Counted from the stretch's first letter, positions 49,471 through 58,809 are shown. The stretch: DNA of 64,000 nt from Aliivibrio fischeri ATCC 7744 = JCM 18803 = DSM 507 (GCF_023983475.1 NZ_CP092712.1:434001-498000), one strand, 5' to 3'. Numbers and translations: made by a program. The notes: generated by a model from the sequence alone, not told the origin.

Positions 49471-50547
49471 ATGTCTAAGATCTTCGATTTTGTAAAACCT
49501 GGTGTTATTTCTGGCGACGACGTACAGAAAGTATTTGAAGTAGCAAAAGAAAACAAATTTGCTCTTCCTGCAGTAAACGTAGTTAACACTGATTCAATCA
49601 ACGGTGTTCTAGAAGCTGCTTCTAAAGTTAAAGCTCCAGTTGTTGTTCAATTCTCTAACGGCGGTGCTGGTTTCTTCGCTGGTAAAGGCGTTAAACTTGA
49701 AGGTCAAGGTGCTCAAATCCTTGGTGCTGTAGCTGGTGCTAAATATGTTCACGCTGTAGCTGAAGCTTACGGTGTTCCAGTTATTCTTCACACTGACCAC
49801 GCTGCTAAGAAACTTCTTCCATGGATCGACGGTCTACTAGACGCTGGTGAAGCATTCTTCGCTGAAACTGGTAAGCCTCTATTCTCTTCTCACATGATCG
49901 ACCTTTCTGAAGAGTCTCTAGAAGAAAACATCGAAATCTCTGGCAAATACCTTGAGCGTATGGCTAAGATGGGCATGACTCTAGAAATCGAACTAGGTTG
50001 TACTGGTGGTGAAGAAGACGGCGTTGATAACTCTGATATGGACGCTTCTGAGCTTTACACTTCTCCTGAAGATGTTGCATACGCATATGAGAAACTAAGC
50101 GCTATCAGCCCACGTTTCACTATCGCTGCATCTTTCGGTAACGTACACGGTGTTTACCAAGCTGGTAACGTTGTACTTACTCCAACTATCCTACGTGACT
50201 CTCAAGCATACTGTGCAGAGAAGTTCGGTATCGCACCTAACGCTCTAAACTTCGTATTCCACGGTGGTTCTGGTTCTTCTGAAGCTGAAATCCAAGAGTC
50301 TATCGGTTACGGTGTTATCAAAATGAACATCGATACTGATACACAATGGGCTACTTGGGACGGTATCCGTACTTACGAAGCTGAAAACCGCGATTTCCTA
50401 CAAGGTCAAATCGGTAACCCAACTGGCGAATCTGCGCCAAACAAGAAGTACTACGATCCACGCGTATGGCTACGTGCTGGTCAAGCTTCTATGGTTACTC
50501 GTCTTGAGAAAGCATTTGCTGACCTTAACGCAATCGACGTACTATAA
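49471..50547 (+). CDS. fbaA: Class II fructose-bisphosphate aldolase
   Basis: FbaA cleaves fructose-1,6-bisphosphate with a zinc ion. The 358-residue class IIA enzyme has HTDHAAKKLLPW (about residues 108-119, with zinc and active-site ligands), LEIELGCTGGEEDGVDNSD (near 173), HGVYQAG and FHGGSGSSE (near 265). An AT-rich leader precedes it, and it ends in a strong terminator. Codon bias is extreme (CTA Leu, TCT Ser, GGT Gly). Confidence 0.98.
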   Translation: MSKIFDFVKPGVISGDDVQKVFEVAKENKFALPAVNVVNTDSINGVLEAASKVKAPVVVQFSNGGAGFFAGKGVKLEGQGAQILGAVAGAKYVHAVAEAYGVPVILHTDHAAKKLLPWIDGLLDAGEAFFAETGKPLFSSHMIDLSEESLEENIEISGKYLERMAKMGMTLEIELGCTGGEEDGVDNSDMDASELYTSPEDVAYAYEKLSAISPRFTIAASFGNVHGVYQAGNVVLTPTILRDSQAYCAEKFGIAPNALNFVFHGGSGSSEAEIQESIGYGVIKMNIDTDTQWATWDGIRTYEAENRDFLQGQIGNPTGESAPNKKYYDPRVWLRAGQASMVTRLEKAFADLNAIDVL

Positions 50548-50580
50548 TTTTTATTATAGACAGCTCGAATTGAGTTAATA

Positions 50581-50608
50581 AAAAACCCGCTGATTGGCGG
50601 GTTTTTTT
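50581..50608 (+). terminator. Terminator after fbaA
   Basis: AACCCGC and GCGGGTT form a 7-bp stem with a 6-base loop, followed by a long T-run. Confidence 0.92.
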
Positions 50609-50613
50609 ATGCC

Positions 50614-50790
50614 GTAATAAGGGACTAGCGACGAGGATTTAGGGACGAGTTTTTAGCTCTGGCTTATACTCGAAGCGAAGCGTTTTTGTCCCTAGTACCT
50701 AAGTGACTTCTAATAAAAAAGCAGCCTGTAATACAGACTGCTTTTATCGTTTCTAGAGCGAAGCATTCTAGCTAGCTAAACGTATAGAAA
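50614..50790. repeat. CTAG-rich junction element between fbaA and srmB
   Basis: The unit carries GGGACTAG (50621-50628), AGGGACGAG, CGAAGCGAAGCGTTTTTG, TCCCTAGTACCTA and, beyond a central srmB terminator, TTTCTAGAGCGAAGCATTCTAGCTAGCTAAACGTATAG just before the srmB stop. The words and order parallel the pilU/ruvX and brnQ/fldB junctions, although the heptamers are more degenerate. It fills nearly all of the convergent gap. Confidence 0.65.
50716..50744 (-). terminator. Terminator after srmB
   Basis: AAAGCAGTCTGT and ACAGGCTGCTTT (minus strand, one wobble) form a stem with a short AT loop, followed by TTTATTAG. It lies in the centre of the junction repeat. Confidence 0.75.
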
Positions 50791-52032
50791 TTACTTCTTC
50801 TTTTTCTTCGGTGCTTTTTTCTTCGCTAGAGCAGCTTTTTTCTTCGCATTTTTTTTCTGTTTGTTTTTGAAAACAGGTTTTTTATGCTTAGGTTTTAGAC
50901 CTTCAATAAAACGTTCTTTAATGATTTCATCTTCTTTAATGTAGCGACCTACACGTTCCATCATTGGTTGGTCATGCGCTTCAATTAGAGAAACAGCGTT
51001 GCCTTTTTTGCCTGCACGAGCGGTACGACCAATACGATGTAAGTACACATCAGCAGTACGTGGCATATCAAAGTTGATTACGTGTGAAACGTCAGGTAAA
51101 TCAATACCACGAGCAGCAACGTCTGTTGCAATTAATACGTTTACTGTACCGTCACGGAATCGAGCAATAGCGTTATTACGACTTTCTTGAGCCATTTCAC
51201 CTTGAATCCAAGCACAAGGAATTTTTGCTGTTTCCAAATGGCCACGAAGTTCCGCTAAACGTTCACGAGTTTTAACGAATACGATTGAGCGCTCAGCTTG
51301 TTCTTTTAAAATGCTTTTTAACAAGTCAATTTTATGTGCCATGTTGTCCGCACGGTGGTACCACTGAGTGATTTTTTTACGTTCACGACGAGATGGCTCA
51401 GCATTGATTTCTGCTGGTTCATTCAGTAGATCAGCCGTAAAACCTTCTACACCGCGACCTTCTAATGTTGCAGAGAACAAGAAGGTTTGCTTACGCCAGC
51501 GGCATTCTTTAGATAGACGATCTACAACAGGTCCAAAGCCCATGTCTAGCATGCGGTCAGCTTCGTCAAGAATAAGGGTTTCAATAGCACGACAATCAAA
51601 ACGTTCAGCTTCGATGTATTCCATTAAACGGCCAGGTGTAGCTACAACGATATCTTGAGTCGTAGCTAAAATATCTGCGTGATCTTGATAGCTAATACCG
51701 CCAGTAATCGTAAATACTTTATGACGAGTATATTTTGCTAATTGACGAGCTTCATCAGCAACTTGAATCGCTAATTCACGCGTAGGCGTCAAGATAAGAA
51801 TACGTGCAGGTCCTGGCTCACGGCGAGGGAAATCATCCAAGTGCTGAAGAGCTGGTAATAGGAATGCAGCAGATTTACCTGTCCCTGTTGGTGCAGAAGC
51901 AAGAATATCTTTACCTTCTAATGCTTCAGGGATAGTCATAGCCTGAACTTGAGTTGGACGTTGATAATCTATCTCCTCAAGAGCACGCAATAGGTTAGGT
52001 GATAGATCGAGGTCAGCAAACGTTTTGATCAC
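50791..52032 (-). CDS. srmB: ATP-dependent RNA helicase SrmB
   Basis: SrmB is a DEAD-box helicase that acts in early assembly of the 50S ribosomal subunit. The Q motif is DYQRPTQVQ, motif I is APTGTGKSAA (about residue 49), DEAD is in LILDEADRMLDMG (about 155), SAT is FLFSATLE and motif VI is HRIGRTARAGK. A lysine-rich tail (about 380-413) follows. Of the DEAD-box paralogues, the FADLDLSPNLLRALEEIDYQ start and the adjacent trmN6 gene fit SrmB best. Length 413. Confidence 0.92.
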   Translation of the reverse strand: MIKTFADLDLSPNLLRALEEIDYQRPTQVQAMTIPEALEGKDILASAPTGTGKSAAFLLPALQHLDDFPRREPGPARILILTPTRELAIQVADEARQLAKYTRHKVFTITGGISYQDHADILATTQDIVVATPGRLMEYIEAERFDCRAIETLILDEADRMLDMGFGPVVDRLSKECRWRKQTFLFSATLEGRGVEGFTADLLNEPAEINAEPSRRERKKITQWYHRADNMAHKIDLLKSILKEQAERSIVFVKTRERLAELRGHLETAKIPCAWIQGEMAQESRNNAIARFRDGTVNVLIATDVAARGIDLPDVSHVINFDMPRTADVYLHRIGRTARAGKKGNAVSLIEAHDQPMMERVGRYIKEDEIIKERFIEGLKPKHKKPVFKNKQKKNAKKKAALAKKKAPKKKKK

Positions 52033-52120
52033 TGTTGATTCTCCGTTCAGGTATGAAATTTTAAAAATATAGTGTCAGCCGGACATTATAGTGATCCATC
52101 TCTAATAAATCACCGATCTT

Positions 52121-52825
52121 TTAGCCCATATTGAGATAAAACATTCGAGTTAGCTTAATAAAGTCGTCGCTATATCCATTTCCATCATGAATTGTGAGTG
52201 TACTCTCTTGATAAATATGAGGAAAAAGAGATAGCTCGATAAGAAGGCGAGTCGATGATTTTTTTTCAGTGGTTTTCACTTTTGTTATTTTGGTTAAATG
52301 AAAATCACAGCCTTTAGCGATTTTAATAAAAATCTCACCTTCAAAAACAGGGAGGATAAAGCTAGCACGACCCGTTGATGAAATCAGAGTTTTACAGTGT
52401 TGCAATAGTTTATCAAAAGGAAGGCTGTCTGTATGGCGAGCAGTAGATCGTTCACCTTTTAATGATTGCTCCCCATTATTGAAATAAGGGGGATTACAAA
52501 TAATAGCGTCATATTCATAAGCTGTTTGATAACTAAGAAAGTCTTGATGAATAAGGACTAAGCGTTCTTTCCATGGGCTTTGAGAAAAATTTAAACGAGC
52601 AACCTCAGCAGCTATTGGCATTAATTCTATGGCATCAATGTGTGCATTTGAGTTTCTTTGCGCACTCATTAGGCTTAATAACCCTGTTCCTGCGCCTATA
52701 TCTAATATTTGGCTACATTCACTAATATTTGTCCAAGCACCTAATAACACGCCATCAGTACTAACTGGCATTCCACATGAGCCAATATCGATATGAAATT
52801 GTTTGAACGTAAAGCTTTTGCTCAT
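52121..52825 (-). CDS. yfiC: tRNA1(Val) (adenine-37-N6)-methyltransferase TrmN6 (YfiC)
   Basis: TrmN6 makes m6A37 in tRNA-Val1. The 234-residue protein has the SAM motif I LDIGAGTGLLSLMSAQR (about residues 41-57) and the N6-adenine-methyltransferase NPPYF motif at about residue 111. The MSKSFTFKQFHIDIGSCGMP start matches YfiC-type sequences. It is 88 bp upstream of srmB on the same strand, whereas in E. coli yfiC and srmB are adjacent but divergent. Confidence 0.92.
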   Translation of the reverse strand: MSKSFTFKQFHIDIGSCGMPVSTDGVLLGAWTNISECSQILDIGAGTGLLSLMSAQRNSNAHIDAIELMPIAAEVARLNFSQSPWKERLVLIHQDFLSYQTAYEYDAIICNPPYFNNGEQSLKGERSTARHTDSLPFDKLLQHCKTLISSTGRASFILPVFEGEIFIKIAKGCDFHLTKITKVKTTEKKSSTRLLIELSLFPHIYQESTLTIHDGNGYSDDFIKLTRMFYLNMG

Positions 52826-53114
52826 AAGGGGCCTATTTGAGTTATGGTTGTTAATTTTGTAATTTAATTGTTAATTGGTGTATTGTTCTATTTGGGATCT
52901 ATTGTTAAATGTTTTTATACGCGCCAATCATTCTGTTTTGATCTAGCAAAATAGATGAATAATCTGGTTTTTAACCATTATTTAACTAGATTATGGTGTT
53001 TTACGCTAAGGTATTGCGAACTTGTGATAATTTGTTCATTATTCTGGGAGATATATCATACATAGATATAAAACATAAAATTAAATACACACAACATTAT
53101 ACAAGGGTTTTATT
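52826..53114. other. 289-bp intergenic region between yfiC and brnQ
   Basis: A divergent, very AT-rich promoter region. No repeat of the families seen elsewhere, no strong hairpin and no small frame with a ribosome site was found. AAGGG stands about 8 bases before the GTG start of brnQ. Confidence 0.6.
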
Positions 53115-54428
53115 GTGAAACAGTCATTAAAACTAGCCGATATCATTGCCGTTGGCTTTATGCTTTTTGCCTTTTTCTTAGGCGCAGGTAATATTATTTT
53201 CCCACCAATTGCTGGCCAAATGGCTGGTGAGCACGTTTTTGGTGCTATGAGTGGGTTTCTTATCACAGCTGTTGGTTTACCATTATTAACGATCATTGCG
53301 ATTGGTGTCTCTGGTGGTTCTTGGCAGCACCTTACGCGTGACCTACCTCCTAAAGTCGCAATGATAATGGCAATTCTCATGTTTGTTATTATCGGTCCTG
53401 CTTTTGCTGCTCCTCGTACAGGGCTAGTAGCATATGAAATGGCAGCGAAACCATTTATTGGAGCGGATGCTGGTCAATTTTCACTAACTCTATTTTCAAT
53501 TGCATTCTTCTCTATAGCAATGTTTTTTGCATGGTCTCAAGGAAAATTGATTGACACTATTGGTAAGTTTTTAACGCCAGCATTGTTCATTGGTTTAATC
53601 GTGTTAGCTATTGCGGTATTTGTTAATCCTCAAGGCGAGATTGTTGCAGCTACGGGTAAGTATGTTGATAGTCCTATCACGACTGGCTTTTTTGAAGGCT
53701 ACAATACAATGGATACGTTTGGTGCTTTAATGTTTGGTATTTTGATCATTGATGCATTAAAGAGTAAAGGGATTACAGAGCATAAAGCGACAACTAAATA
53801 TTTAACGATTGCTGGTTTAATTGCTGCATCAGGTTTGGCTTTTGTTTATATCTCATTATTCTACTTAGGTGCAACGTCAAGTGCAGTTGCGGCAGGGGCT
53901 GATAATGGTGGTGCAATCCTAACTGCGTATACTCATGCATTGTTTGGTACGTCTGGACAGACGGTATTATCTGTTATTGTATTGATTGCTTGTTTAACAA
54001 CGGCGATTGGTCTGATTTCAGCTTGCGCAGATTACTTTAGCTCAATCTGTAAAGTGACGTATAAGTCTTGGGTTATTATCGTCGGTGTGGCATGTGCAGT
54101 AGTGGCTAATGTTGGGTTAACTCAGCTAATTACGCTTTCGGTTCCTGTATTATTCTTACTTTATCCAGTAGCAATTGCATTAGTTGTGTTGGCTTTCATT
54201 CGTAAAATGATGCCAAATCCACAATTGGCTTACCGCGTAGTTATTTCTGTTGCAACGTGTTTTGCGATATTAGATGCTGCGAAAGTTGCAGGTGCGGATA
54301 TGTCTGCTTTCTCAATGCTACCAATGTTTGACCATGGTATGGCTTGGGTGATTCCAACATTTGCTTCGATGATCATTGTTCGTTTTGTCGGTAAGAAAGA
54401 AGACGAATTAGTGGCTGAAAATGCATAA
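53115..54428 (+). CDS. brnQ: Branched-chain amino acid carrier BrnQ
   Basis: BrnQ is a 12-helix inner-membrane symporter for leucine, isoleucine and valine (LIVCS family). The sequence begins MKQSLKLADIIAVGFMLFAF, then FLGAGNIIFPPIAGQMAGE, a conserved N-terminal segment of the family, and hydrophobic helices alternate through residue 425. It starts with GTG at 53115. The 437-residue length matches E. coli BrnQ (439). It is monocistronic; a junction repeat with a central hairpin follows. Confidence 0.95.
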   Translation: MKQSLKLADIIAVGFMLFAFFLGAGNIIFPPIAGQMAGEHVFGAMSGFLITAVGLPLLTIIAIGVSGGSWQHLTRDLPPKVAMIMAILMFVIIGPAFAAPRTGLVAYEMAAKPFIGADAGQFSLTLFSIAFFSIAMFFAWSQGKLIDTIGKFLTPALFIGLIVLAIAVFVNPQGEIVAATGKYVDSPITTGFFEGYNTMDTFGALMFGILIIDALKSKGITEHKATTKYLTIAGLIAASGLAFVYISLFYLGATSSAVAAGADNGGAILTAYTHALFGTSGQTVLSVIVLIACLTTAIGLISACADYFSSICKVTYKSWVIIVGVACAVVANVGLTQLITLSVPVLFLLYPVAIALVVLAFIRKMMPNPQLAYRVVISVATCFAILDAAKVAGADMSAFSMLPMFDHGMAWVIPTFASMIIVRFVGKKEDELVAENA

Positions 54429-54552
54429 TTCTAGGGACTAGGGACTAGAAATTAGAGACTATAAGAGCGAGTATAACTGTTTAAGTTCACTCGCTCTTTT
54501 CTTTTATAGTAACGCAGTGCTCTAGCTAGCAAAGCGTATCGTTTCTAGTTCT
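54429..54552. repeat. CTAG-rich junction element between brnQ and fldB
   Basis: Immediately after the brnQ stop are heptamers CTAGGGA, CTAGGGA, CTAGAAA, TTAGAGA, CTATAAG (54431-54465), then the central hairpin, then CTCTAGCTAGCAAAGCGTATCGTTTCTAG, ending at the fldB stop. In reverse complement it matches the 38836-38986 element, sharing the heptamers, the AAAGCGTATCG tail and a central hairpin whose stem sequence differs. The element spans the whole convergent gap. Confidence 0.75.
54461..54506 (+). terminator. Terminator after brnQ
   Basis: AAGAGCGAGT and ACTCGCTCTT form a perfect 10-bp stem with a 16-base loop, followed by TTTTCTTTTA. It sits inside the junction element. Confidence 0.8.
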
Positions 54553-55069
54553 AAAGTGACTCGTGATATTCTACTAAAACCTGCTCACACCACTGCTCAA
54601 TACGCTCATCACTTTTATCATACTGACTGTCTTCATCTAGTGCTAAACCAACAAAGTGAGATTCATCTTCAGTTAATGCTTTTGATGCGTCGAATTGGTA
54701 GCCTTCATTTTTCCAATAGCCAATGAATTTAGCATTCGTTGCTTTTAATTCGTCATGCAGTAAACCCATAGCATCTAAGAACCATTCACCATAACCTTCT
54801 TGATCACCAAGACCAAATAACGCAATGGTTTTTCCATCTAGAGATAAGCCATCTAACTCATCCCAAACATTCTGCCAATCTTCTTGGATCTCACCAAAAT
54901 CCCATGTAGAAATCCCAAGTAATAAAAGATCGTAATCATTCATTGTGGTCACTGGTGTCTCTTTAATATTAAAGACATCAACAAGATCCTCTCCGATAAA
55001 AGCTCTGATTTTTTCAGATGCCATTTCGGTATAACAAGTTGAAGAACCATAAAAAAGACCGATTTTCAT
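54551..55069 (-). CDS. fldB: Flavodoxin FldB
   Basis: FldB is a long-chain FMN flavodoxin, a low-potential electron carrier. The FMN-phosphate loop is [11 protein letters not shown] (about residues 7-17), with [14 protein letters not shown] (near 56) and [12 protein letters not shown] (near 90) forming the isoalloxazine and phosphate sites. The start at 55069 (MKIGLFYG) has an AAGG ribosome site at better spacing than ATG 55075; length 172. FldB, not FldA, is supported by adjacency to xerD, the arrangement known in E. coli. Confidence 0.93.
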   Translation of the reverse strand: MKIGLFYGSSTCYTEMASEKIRAFIGEDLVDVFNIKETPVTTMNDYDLLLLGISTWDFGEIQEDWQNVWDELDGLSLDGKTIALFGLGDQEGYGEWFLDAMGLLHDELKATNAKFIGYWKNEGYQFDASKALTEDESHFVGLALDEDSQYDKSDERIEQWCEQVLVEYHESL

Positions 55070-55214
55070 TTTCATTACCTTAACGATGAATAAATATAAC
55101 GTTAGTTTACCGTAAATGATTATTAAAATTAAACTTGCATTTAAAGTGGGTAAAATTGTTTAATACTGTAATTCTAACCAGTATTTTCTGGAATATACGT
55201 TAAGTGGTAAGTAG

Positions 55215-56111
55215 ATGAATAATGATATGGCATTAATGGAGCGTTTTTTAGATACCATGTGGATGGAGCGTGGCCTGTCTGAAAATACGTTAGCTTCATA
55301 TCGAAACGATTTAGTGAAGTTGTTGCAGTGGTTAGAAGATAATCACTATAAATGTGCTTCTATTTCAGCGATGGGACTTAATGAGTTTCAAGCTTATTTA
55401 GTTGATAAAGAATATAAACAAACTTCTCGTGCTCGAATGCTGTCTGCATTACGTCGTTTTTTTCAGTATCTACATCGTGAAAAAATTCGTGGAGATGATC
55501 CCACAGCATTACTTGCTAGCCCTAAATTACCTCAACGCTTACCAAAAGATTTAAGCGAAGAGCAAGTTGATGCGTTGCTTAATGCTCCGAATGTCGAAGA
55601 TCCATTAGAACTTCGAGACCGAGCAATGTTAGAGCTACTTTATGCAACAGGTTTACGTGTTACTGAGCTAGTTAGCTTAACCATGGAAAATGTAAGTCTA
55701 CGCCAAGGTGTTGTACGAGTTACTGGTAAAGGTGATAAAGAACGTTTAGTCCCAATGGGAGAGAATGCCGTCGATTGGATTGAGCAGTTTTTAACTCATG
55801 GTCGTCCAATGTTGCTTGGTGAAAAAAGTTCGGATGTCGTGTTTCCTAGTAAACGAGCAAAACAAATGACTCGTCAGACATTTTGGCACCGAATTAAGCA
55901 TTATGCGGTTATTGCTGGTATTGATTCTGATAAATTATCGCCACACGTATTGCGACATGCTTTTGCTACACACCTTTTAAACTATGGCGCAGATCTCCGT
56001 GTTGTACAAATGTTGTTAGGACATAGTGATCTTTCTACAACACAAATATATACTCATGTAGCAACGGAACGTTTGAAGCAAATCCATCAAGAGCATCACC
56101 CTCGTTCATAA
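55215..56111 (+). CDS. xerD: Site-specific tyrosine recombinase XerD
   Basis: XerD works with XerC at dif to resolve chromosome dimers, activated by FtsK. The N-terminal SAM-like domain (LSENTLASYRNDLVKLLQWL) and the catalytic residues are intact: R in ATGLRVTELV (about 149), K in GKGDKER (about 172), H-x-x-R in SPHVLRHAFATHLL (about 244-247), H in LGHSDLSTT (270) and Y in QIYTHV (279). Length 298. It begins the xerD-dsbC-recJ-prfB-lysS cluster, the order of E. coli. Confidence 0.97.
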   Translation: MNNDMALMERFLDTMWMERGLSENTLASYRNDLVKLLQWLEDNHYKCASISAMGLNEFQAYLVDKEYKQTSRARMLSALRRFFQYLHREKIRGDDPTALLASPKLPQRLPKDLSEEQVDALLNAPNVEDPLELRDRAMLELLYATGLRVTELVSLTMENVSLRQGVVRVTGKGDKERLVPMGENAVDWIEQFLTHGRPMLLGEKSSDVVFPSKRAKQMTRQTFWHRIKHYAVIAGIDSDKLSPHVLRHAFATHLLNYGADLRVVQMLLGHSDLSTTQIYTHVATERLKQIHQEHHPRS

Positions 56112-56185
56112 TTAAGGGAACTTCTGGTGGTTTAAAAACTCTAAACTTCAAATCTTCTACAATTACATTTTTTATAGGTACCCTT

Positions 56186-56962
56186 ATGTCATTTATTCGC
56201 CGAACTAGTGCGATGATTATTGCTTTAATGAGCGTAGTTTCTTTTACTGCATGTTCAGATGAACAAGCACAAAAACAGGATGCATCACCTTCTGCAGTTG
56301 AGACTGCTCAACCTGATTCAGAACAAGCTATTACTCAGCGACTAACGACTTTAGGTTTGCCTGTAGAAGCTATTCATGATTCAGAAGTTGACGGCTTTAA
56401 ACAAGTTGAAACTCCGTTTGGTATTTTTTACGTATCTTCTGATGGTAAGCATTTCATCCAAGGCCGAATTTTTGAGTTTGATGAAAACGGCAACATGAAA
56501 GATTTATTAGCCGCGCGTTTTGCTAAATTGGTGGATAGCCAAAGCGATAATATGATTGTGTTCCCTGCTAAAAATGAAAAACACGTAATTACCGTTTTTA
56601 CAGACATCACTTGTGGCTACTGTACAAAACTGCATAAAGAGATGAAAGACTATAATGATGCGGGTATTACCGTTCGTTATTTAGCATATCCTCGTCAAGG
56701 CTACCAAGGTTCAGTAGCTGATAAAATGGCCCAAATTTGGTGTGCTGATGATAAACAGCAAGCGATGGAAGATGCAAAGTCAAATCGTCCAATTAATGGT
56801 TCAAAACCAGCAACGGCTGAGTGTAAAAATATCATTAAAGAACAATACTTATTGGGTAGAAAAATGGGTGTAAATGGAACTCCTGCAATTGTTCTTCCAA
56901 GTGGTGATCTTGTTCCTGGATATAAACCAGCTCGTGAGCTTCTATCTGATTTAGAAAGATAA
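56186..56962 (+). CDS. dsbC: Disulfide isomerase DsbC, with lipobox-like leader
   Basis: DsbC isomerises wrong disulfides in the periplasm and is kept reduced by DsbD. The catalytic CGYC lies in FTDITCGYCTKLHKEM (about residue 150), followed by the cis-Pro VNGTPAIVLPSG and a second cysteine pair in the C-terminal domain. The N-terminal dimerisation domain is present (LTTLGLPVEAIHDSEVDGFK). Unusually, the signal peptide ends VVSFTAC with Cys23, a lipobox-like site, and is followed by about 25 polar residues before the dimerisation domain. This suggests a lipid-anchored form. Gene order xerD-dsbC-recJ is conserved. Confidence 0.95.
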   Translation: MSFIRRTSAMIIALMSVVSFTACSDEQAQKQDASPSAVETAQPDSEQAITQRLTTLGLPVEAIHDSEVDGFKQVETPFGIFYVSSDGKHFIQGRIFEFDENGNMKDLLAARFAKLVDSQSDNMIVFPAKNEKHVITVFTDITCGYCTKLHKEMKDYNDAGITVRYLAYPRQGYQGSVADKMAQIWCADDKQQAMEDAKSNRPINGSKPATAECKNIIKEQYLLGRKMGVNGTPAIVLPSGDLVPGYKPARELLSDLER

Positions 56963-56983
56963 TTCAGTAAAGCTATTCATTAT

Positions 56984-57010
56984 AATCCCCGTGTATGCGG
57001 GGATTTTTTT
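56984..57010 (+). terminator. Terminator after dsbC
   Basis: AATCCCCG and CGGGGATT form an 8-bp stem with a 6-base loop, followed by TTTTT. It lies 22 bases before the recJ start. Confidence 0.88.
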
Positions 57011-57032
57011 ATTGAAAAACTAGGTGAAATTC

Positions 57033-58772
57033 ATGATTGAAGTGAAACGTCGAATTGTTCCAACCTCCATTCAACTTCCGGATTCGATACCTCCAATTTT
57101 GCAGCGAATTTATGCAGCAAGAGGGATTACATCAAGCTCACAGCTTGAGCGTGGCGCAAAATTCTTACTCTCATTTCAATCTATGCATGGCATTTCTAAA
57201 GCCGTTGATATCTTAGTTGAGGCGATTCAAAACCAAACTCGTATTATCGTCGTTGGTGATTTTGATGCCGATGGAGCAACCAGTTCAGCCTTGTCAGTTA
57301 TGGCATTTCGTATGATGGGAAGTCAAAATGTTGATTACTTAGTGCCTAACCGCTTTGAAGATGGTTATGGTTTGAGTCCTGATGTTGTGGACCAAGCAAA
57401 AGAGATGGGTGCTGAAATCATCATGACCGTTGATAATGGTGTCTCTTCTATTGATGGAGTGTTGAAAGCAAAAGAATATGGAATGCAAGTCGTTGTAACT
57501 GATCATCACTTACCAGGTGCTCATTTGCCTTTAGCTGATGCGATTGTAAACCCTAATTTAGAAGCATGTGCATTCCCATCGAAATCATTGGCAGGAGTTG
57601 GTGTTGCCTTTTATTTAATGCTTGCTATTCGTGCTCGTCTTCGTGAAATAAATTGGTTTGAAAAACAAAATATAGCCATCCCGAATTTAGCTGATTTACT
57701 TGATTTAGTTGCACTTGGGACAGTAGCTGACTTAGTTGCCTTGGATGAAAATAATCGAATTCTTGTTCATCAAGGTATTCAGCGTATTCGTGCAGGTAAG
57801 TGTCGACCCGGGATCCAAGCATTAATTGAAGTGGCTAATCGAGTTCCATCACGTATTGTTGCTTCTGATTTTGGTTTTGCTTTAGGTCCAAGAATAAATG
57901 CAGCGGGCCGTTTGGATGATATGTCATTTGGCGTTGAACTTTTAATGTCAAATAATATTCATGCAGCTCGTCGTATGGCGGCAGAATTAGATTCATTAAA
58001 TCAAACTCGAAAAGAAATTGAGCAAGGCATGAAAGAAGAAGCCATGGCTATTTGTGAGCGATTAGAGTTTGGTGCTCAAAGTGAATTACCTTTTGGATTA
58101 GTGCTGTTTCAGCGTGATTGGCACCAAGGGGTTATTGGTATTTTGGCTTCACGAATAAAAGAAAAATATCACCGTCCTGTCATTGCTTTTGCTGACGGTG
58201 GTGATGGTTTTATTAAGGGATCATGCCGTTCTATTGCAGGTTTTCATATGCGTGACGCATTGGATTTGATTGATACTAGAAATCCAGGCCTTATTTTGAA
58301 ATTTGGCGGGCATGCTATGGCTGCTGGATTAACCATTAAAGAGACGGATTATAAAAAATTCAGTCAAGCTTTTGATGATGTTGTTCGTGAGTCGGTAGAA
58401 GAAGAGGCTCTTAAGGGAATCGTTTTATCTGATGGTGCACTTACACCGGAAGAATTTACGTTAGGTACTGCTGAAATTATCCGAGCGGGTGGACCATGGG
58501 GACAAGCTTTTCCTGAGCCTATTTTTGATGGTGAATTTAAAGTATTAAACCAACGCTTAGTTGGTGAGAAACATCTTAAATTAATGTTAGAGCCGATTCA
58601 TCGTGATTTTCCAACCAATAAAATGGTTGATGCCATCGCATTTAATATTGATGTTCGCCGTTGGCCAGATGCCTCAGTTCAAAAAGTAAAGTTAGCTTAT
58701 CGACTCGATATTAATGAATTTCGTGGAAATCAAACCTTACAACTTATGGTTGAGAATATTGAACCACTTTAA
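57033..58772 (+). CDS. recJ: Single-stranded-DNA exonuclease RecJ
   Basis: RecJ is the 5'-3' ssDNA exonuclease of recombination and mismatch repair. The DHH-family motifs are DFDADGATSS (about residue 78), VVTDHHLPGA (about 156) and GGHAMAAGLT (about 427, the DHHA1 motif). The start MIEVKRRIVPTSIQ at 57033 is preferred to the one three codons upstream because AGGTG is properly spaced. Length 579, as in the family. A terminator lies between it and dsbC, and one follows recJ. Confidence 0.96.
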   Translation: MIEVKRRIVPTSIQLPDSIPPILQRIYAARGITSSSQLERGAKFLLSFQSMHGISKAVDILVEAIQNQTRIIVVGDFDADGATSSALSVMAFRMMGSQNVDYLVPNRFEDGYGLSPDVVDQAKEMGAEIIMTVDNGVSSIDGVLKAKEYGMQVVVTDHHLPGAHLPLADAIVNPNLEACAFPSKSLAGVGVAFYLMLAIRARLREINWFEKQNIAIPNLADLLDLVALGTVADLVALDENNRILVHQGIQRIRAGKCRPGIQALIEVANRVPSRIVASDFGFALGPRINAAGRLDDMSFGVELLMSNNIHAARRMAAELDSLNQTRKEIEQGMKEEAMAICERLEFGAQSELPFGLVLFQRDWHQGVIGILASRIKEKYHRPVIAFADGGDGFIKGSCRSIAGFHMRDALDLIDTRNPGLILKFGGHAMAAGLTIKETDYKKFSQAFDDVVRESVEEEALKGIVLSDGALTPEEFTLGTAEIIRAGGPWGQAFPEPIFDGEFKVLNQRLVGEKHLKLMLEPIHRDFPTNKMVDAIAFNIDVRRWPDASVQKVKLAYRLDINEFRGNQTLQLMVENIEPL

Positions 58773-58809
58773 TTCATGAATAATCCGTAAAACACGTTAA
58801 TTTTCACTG

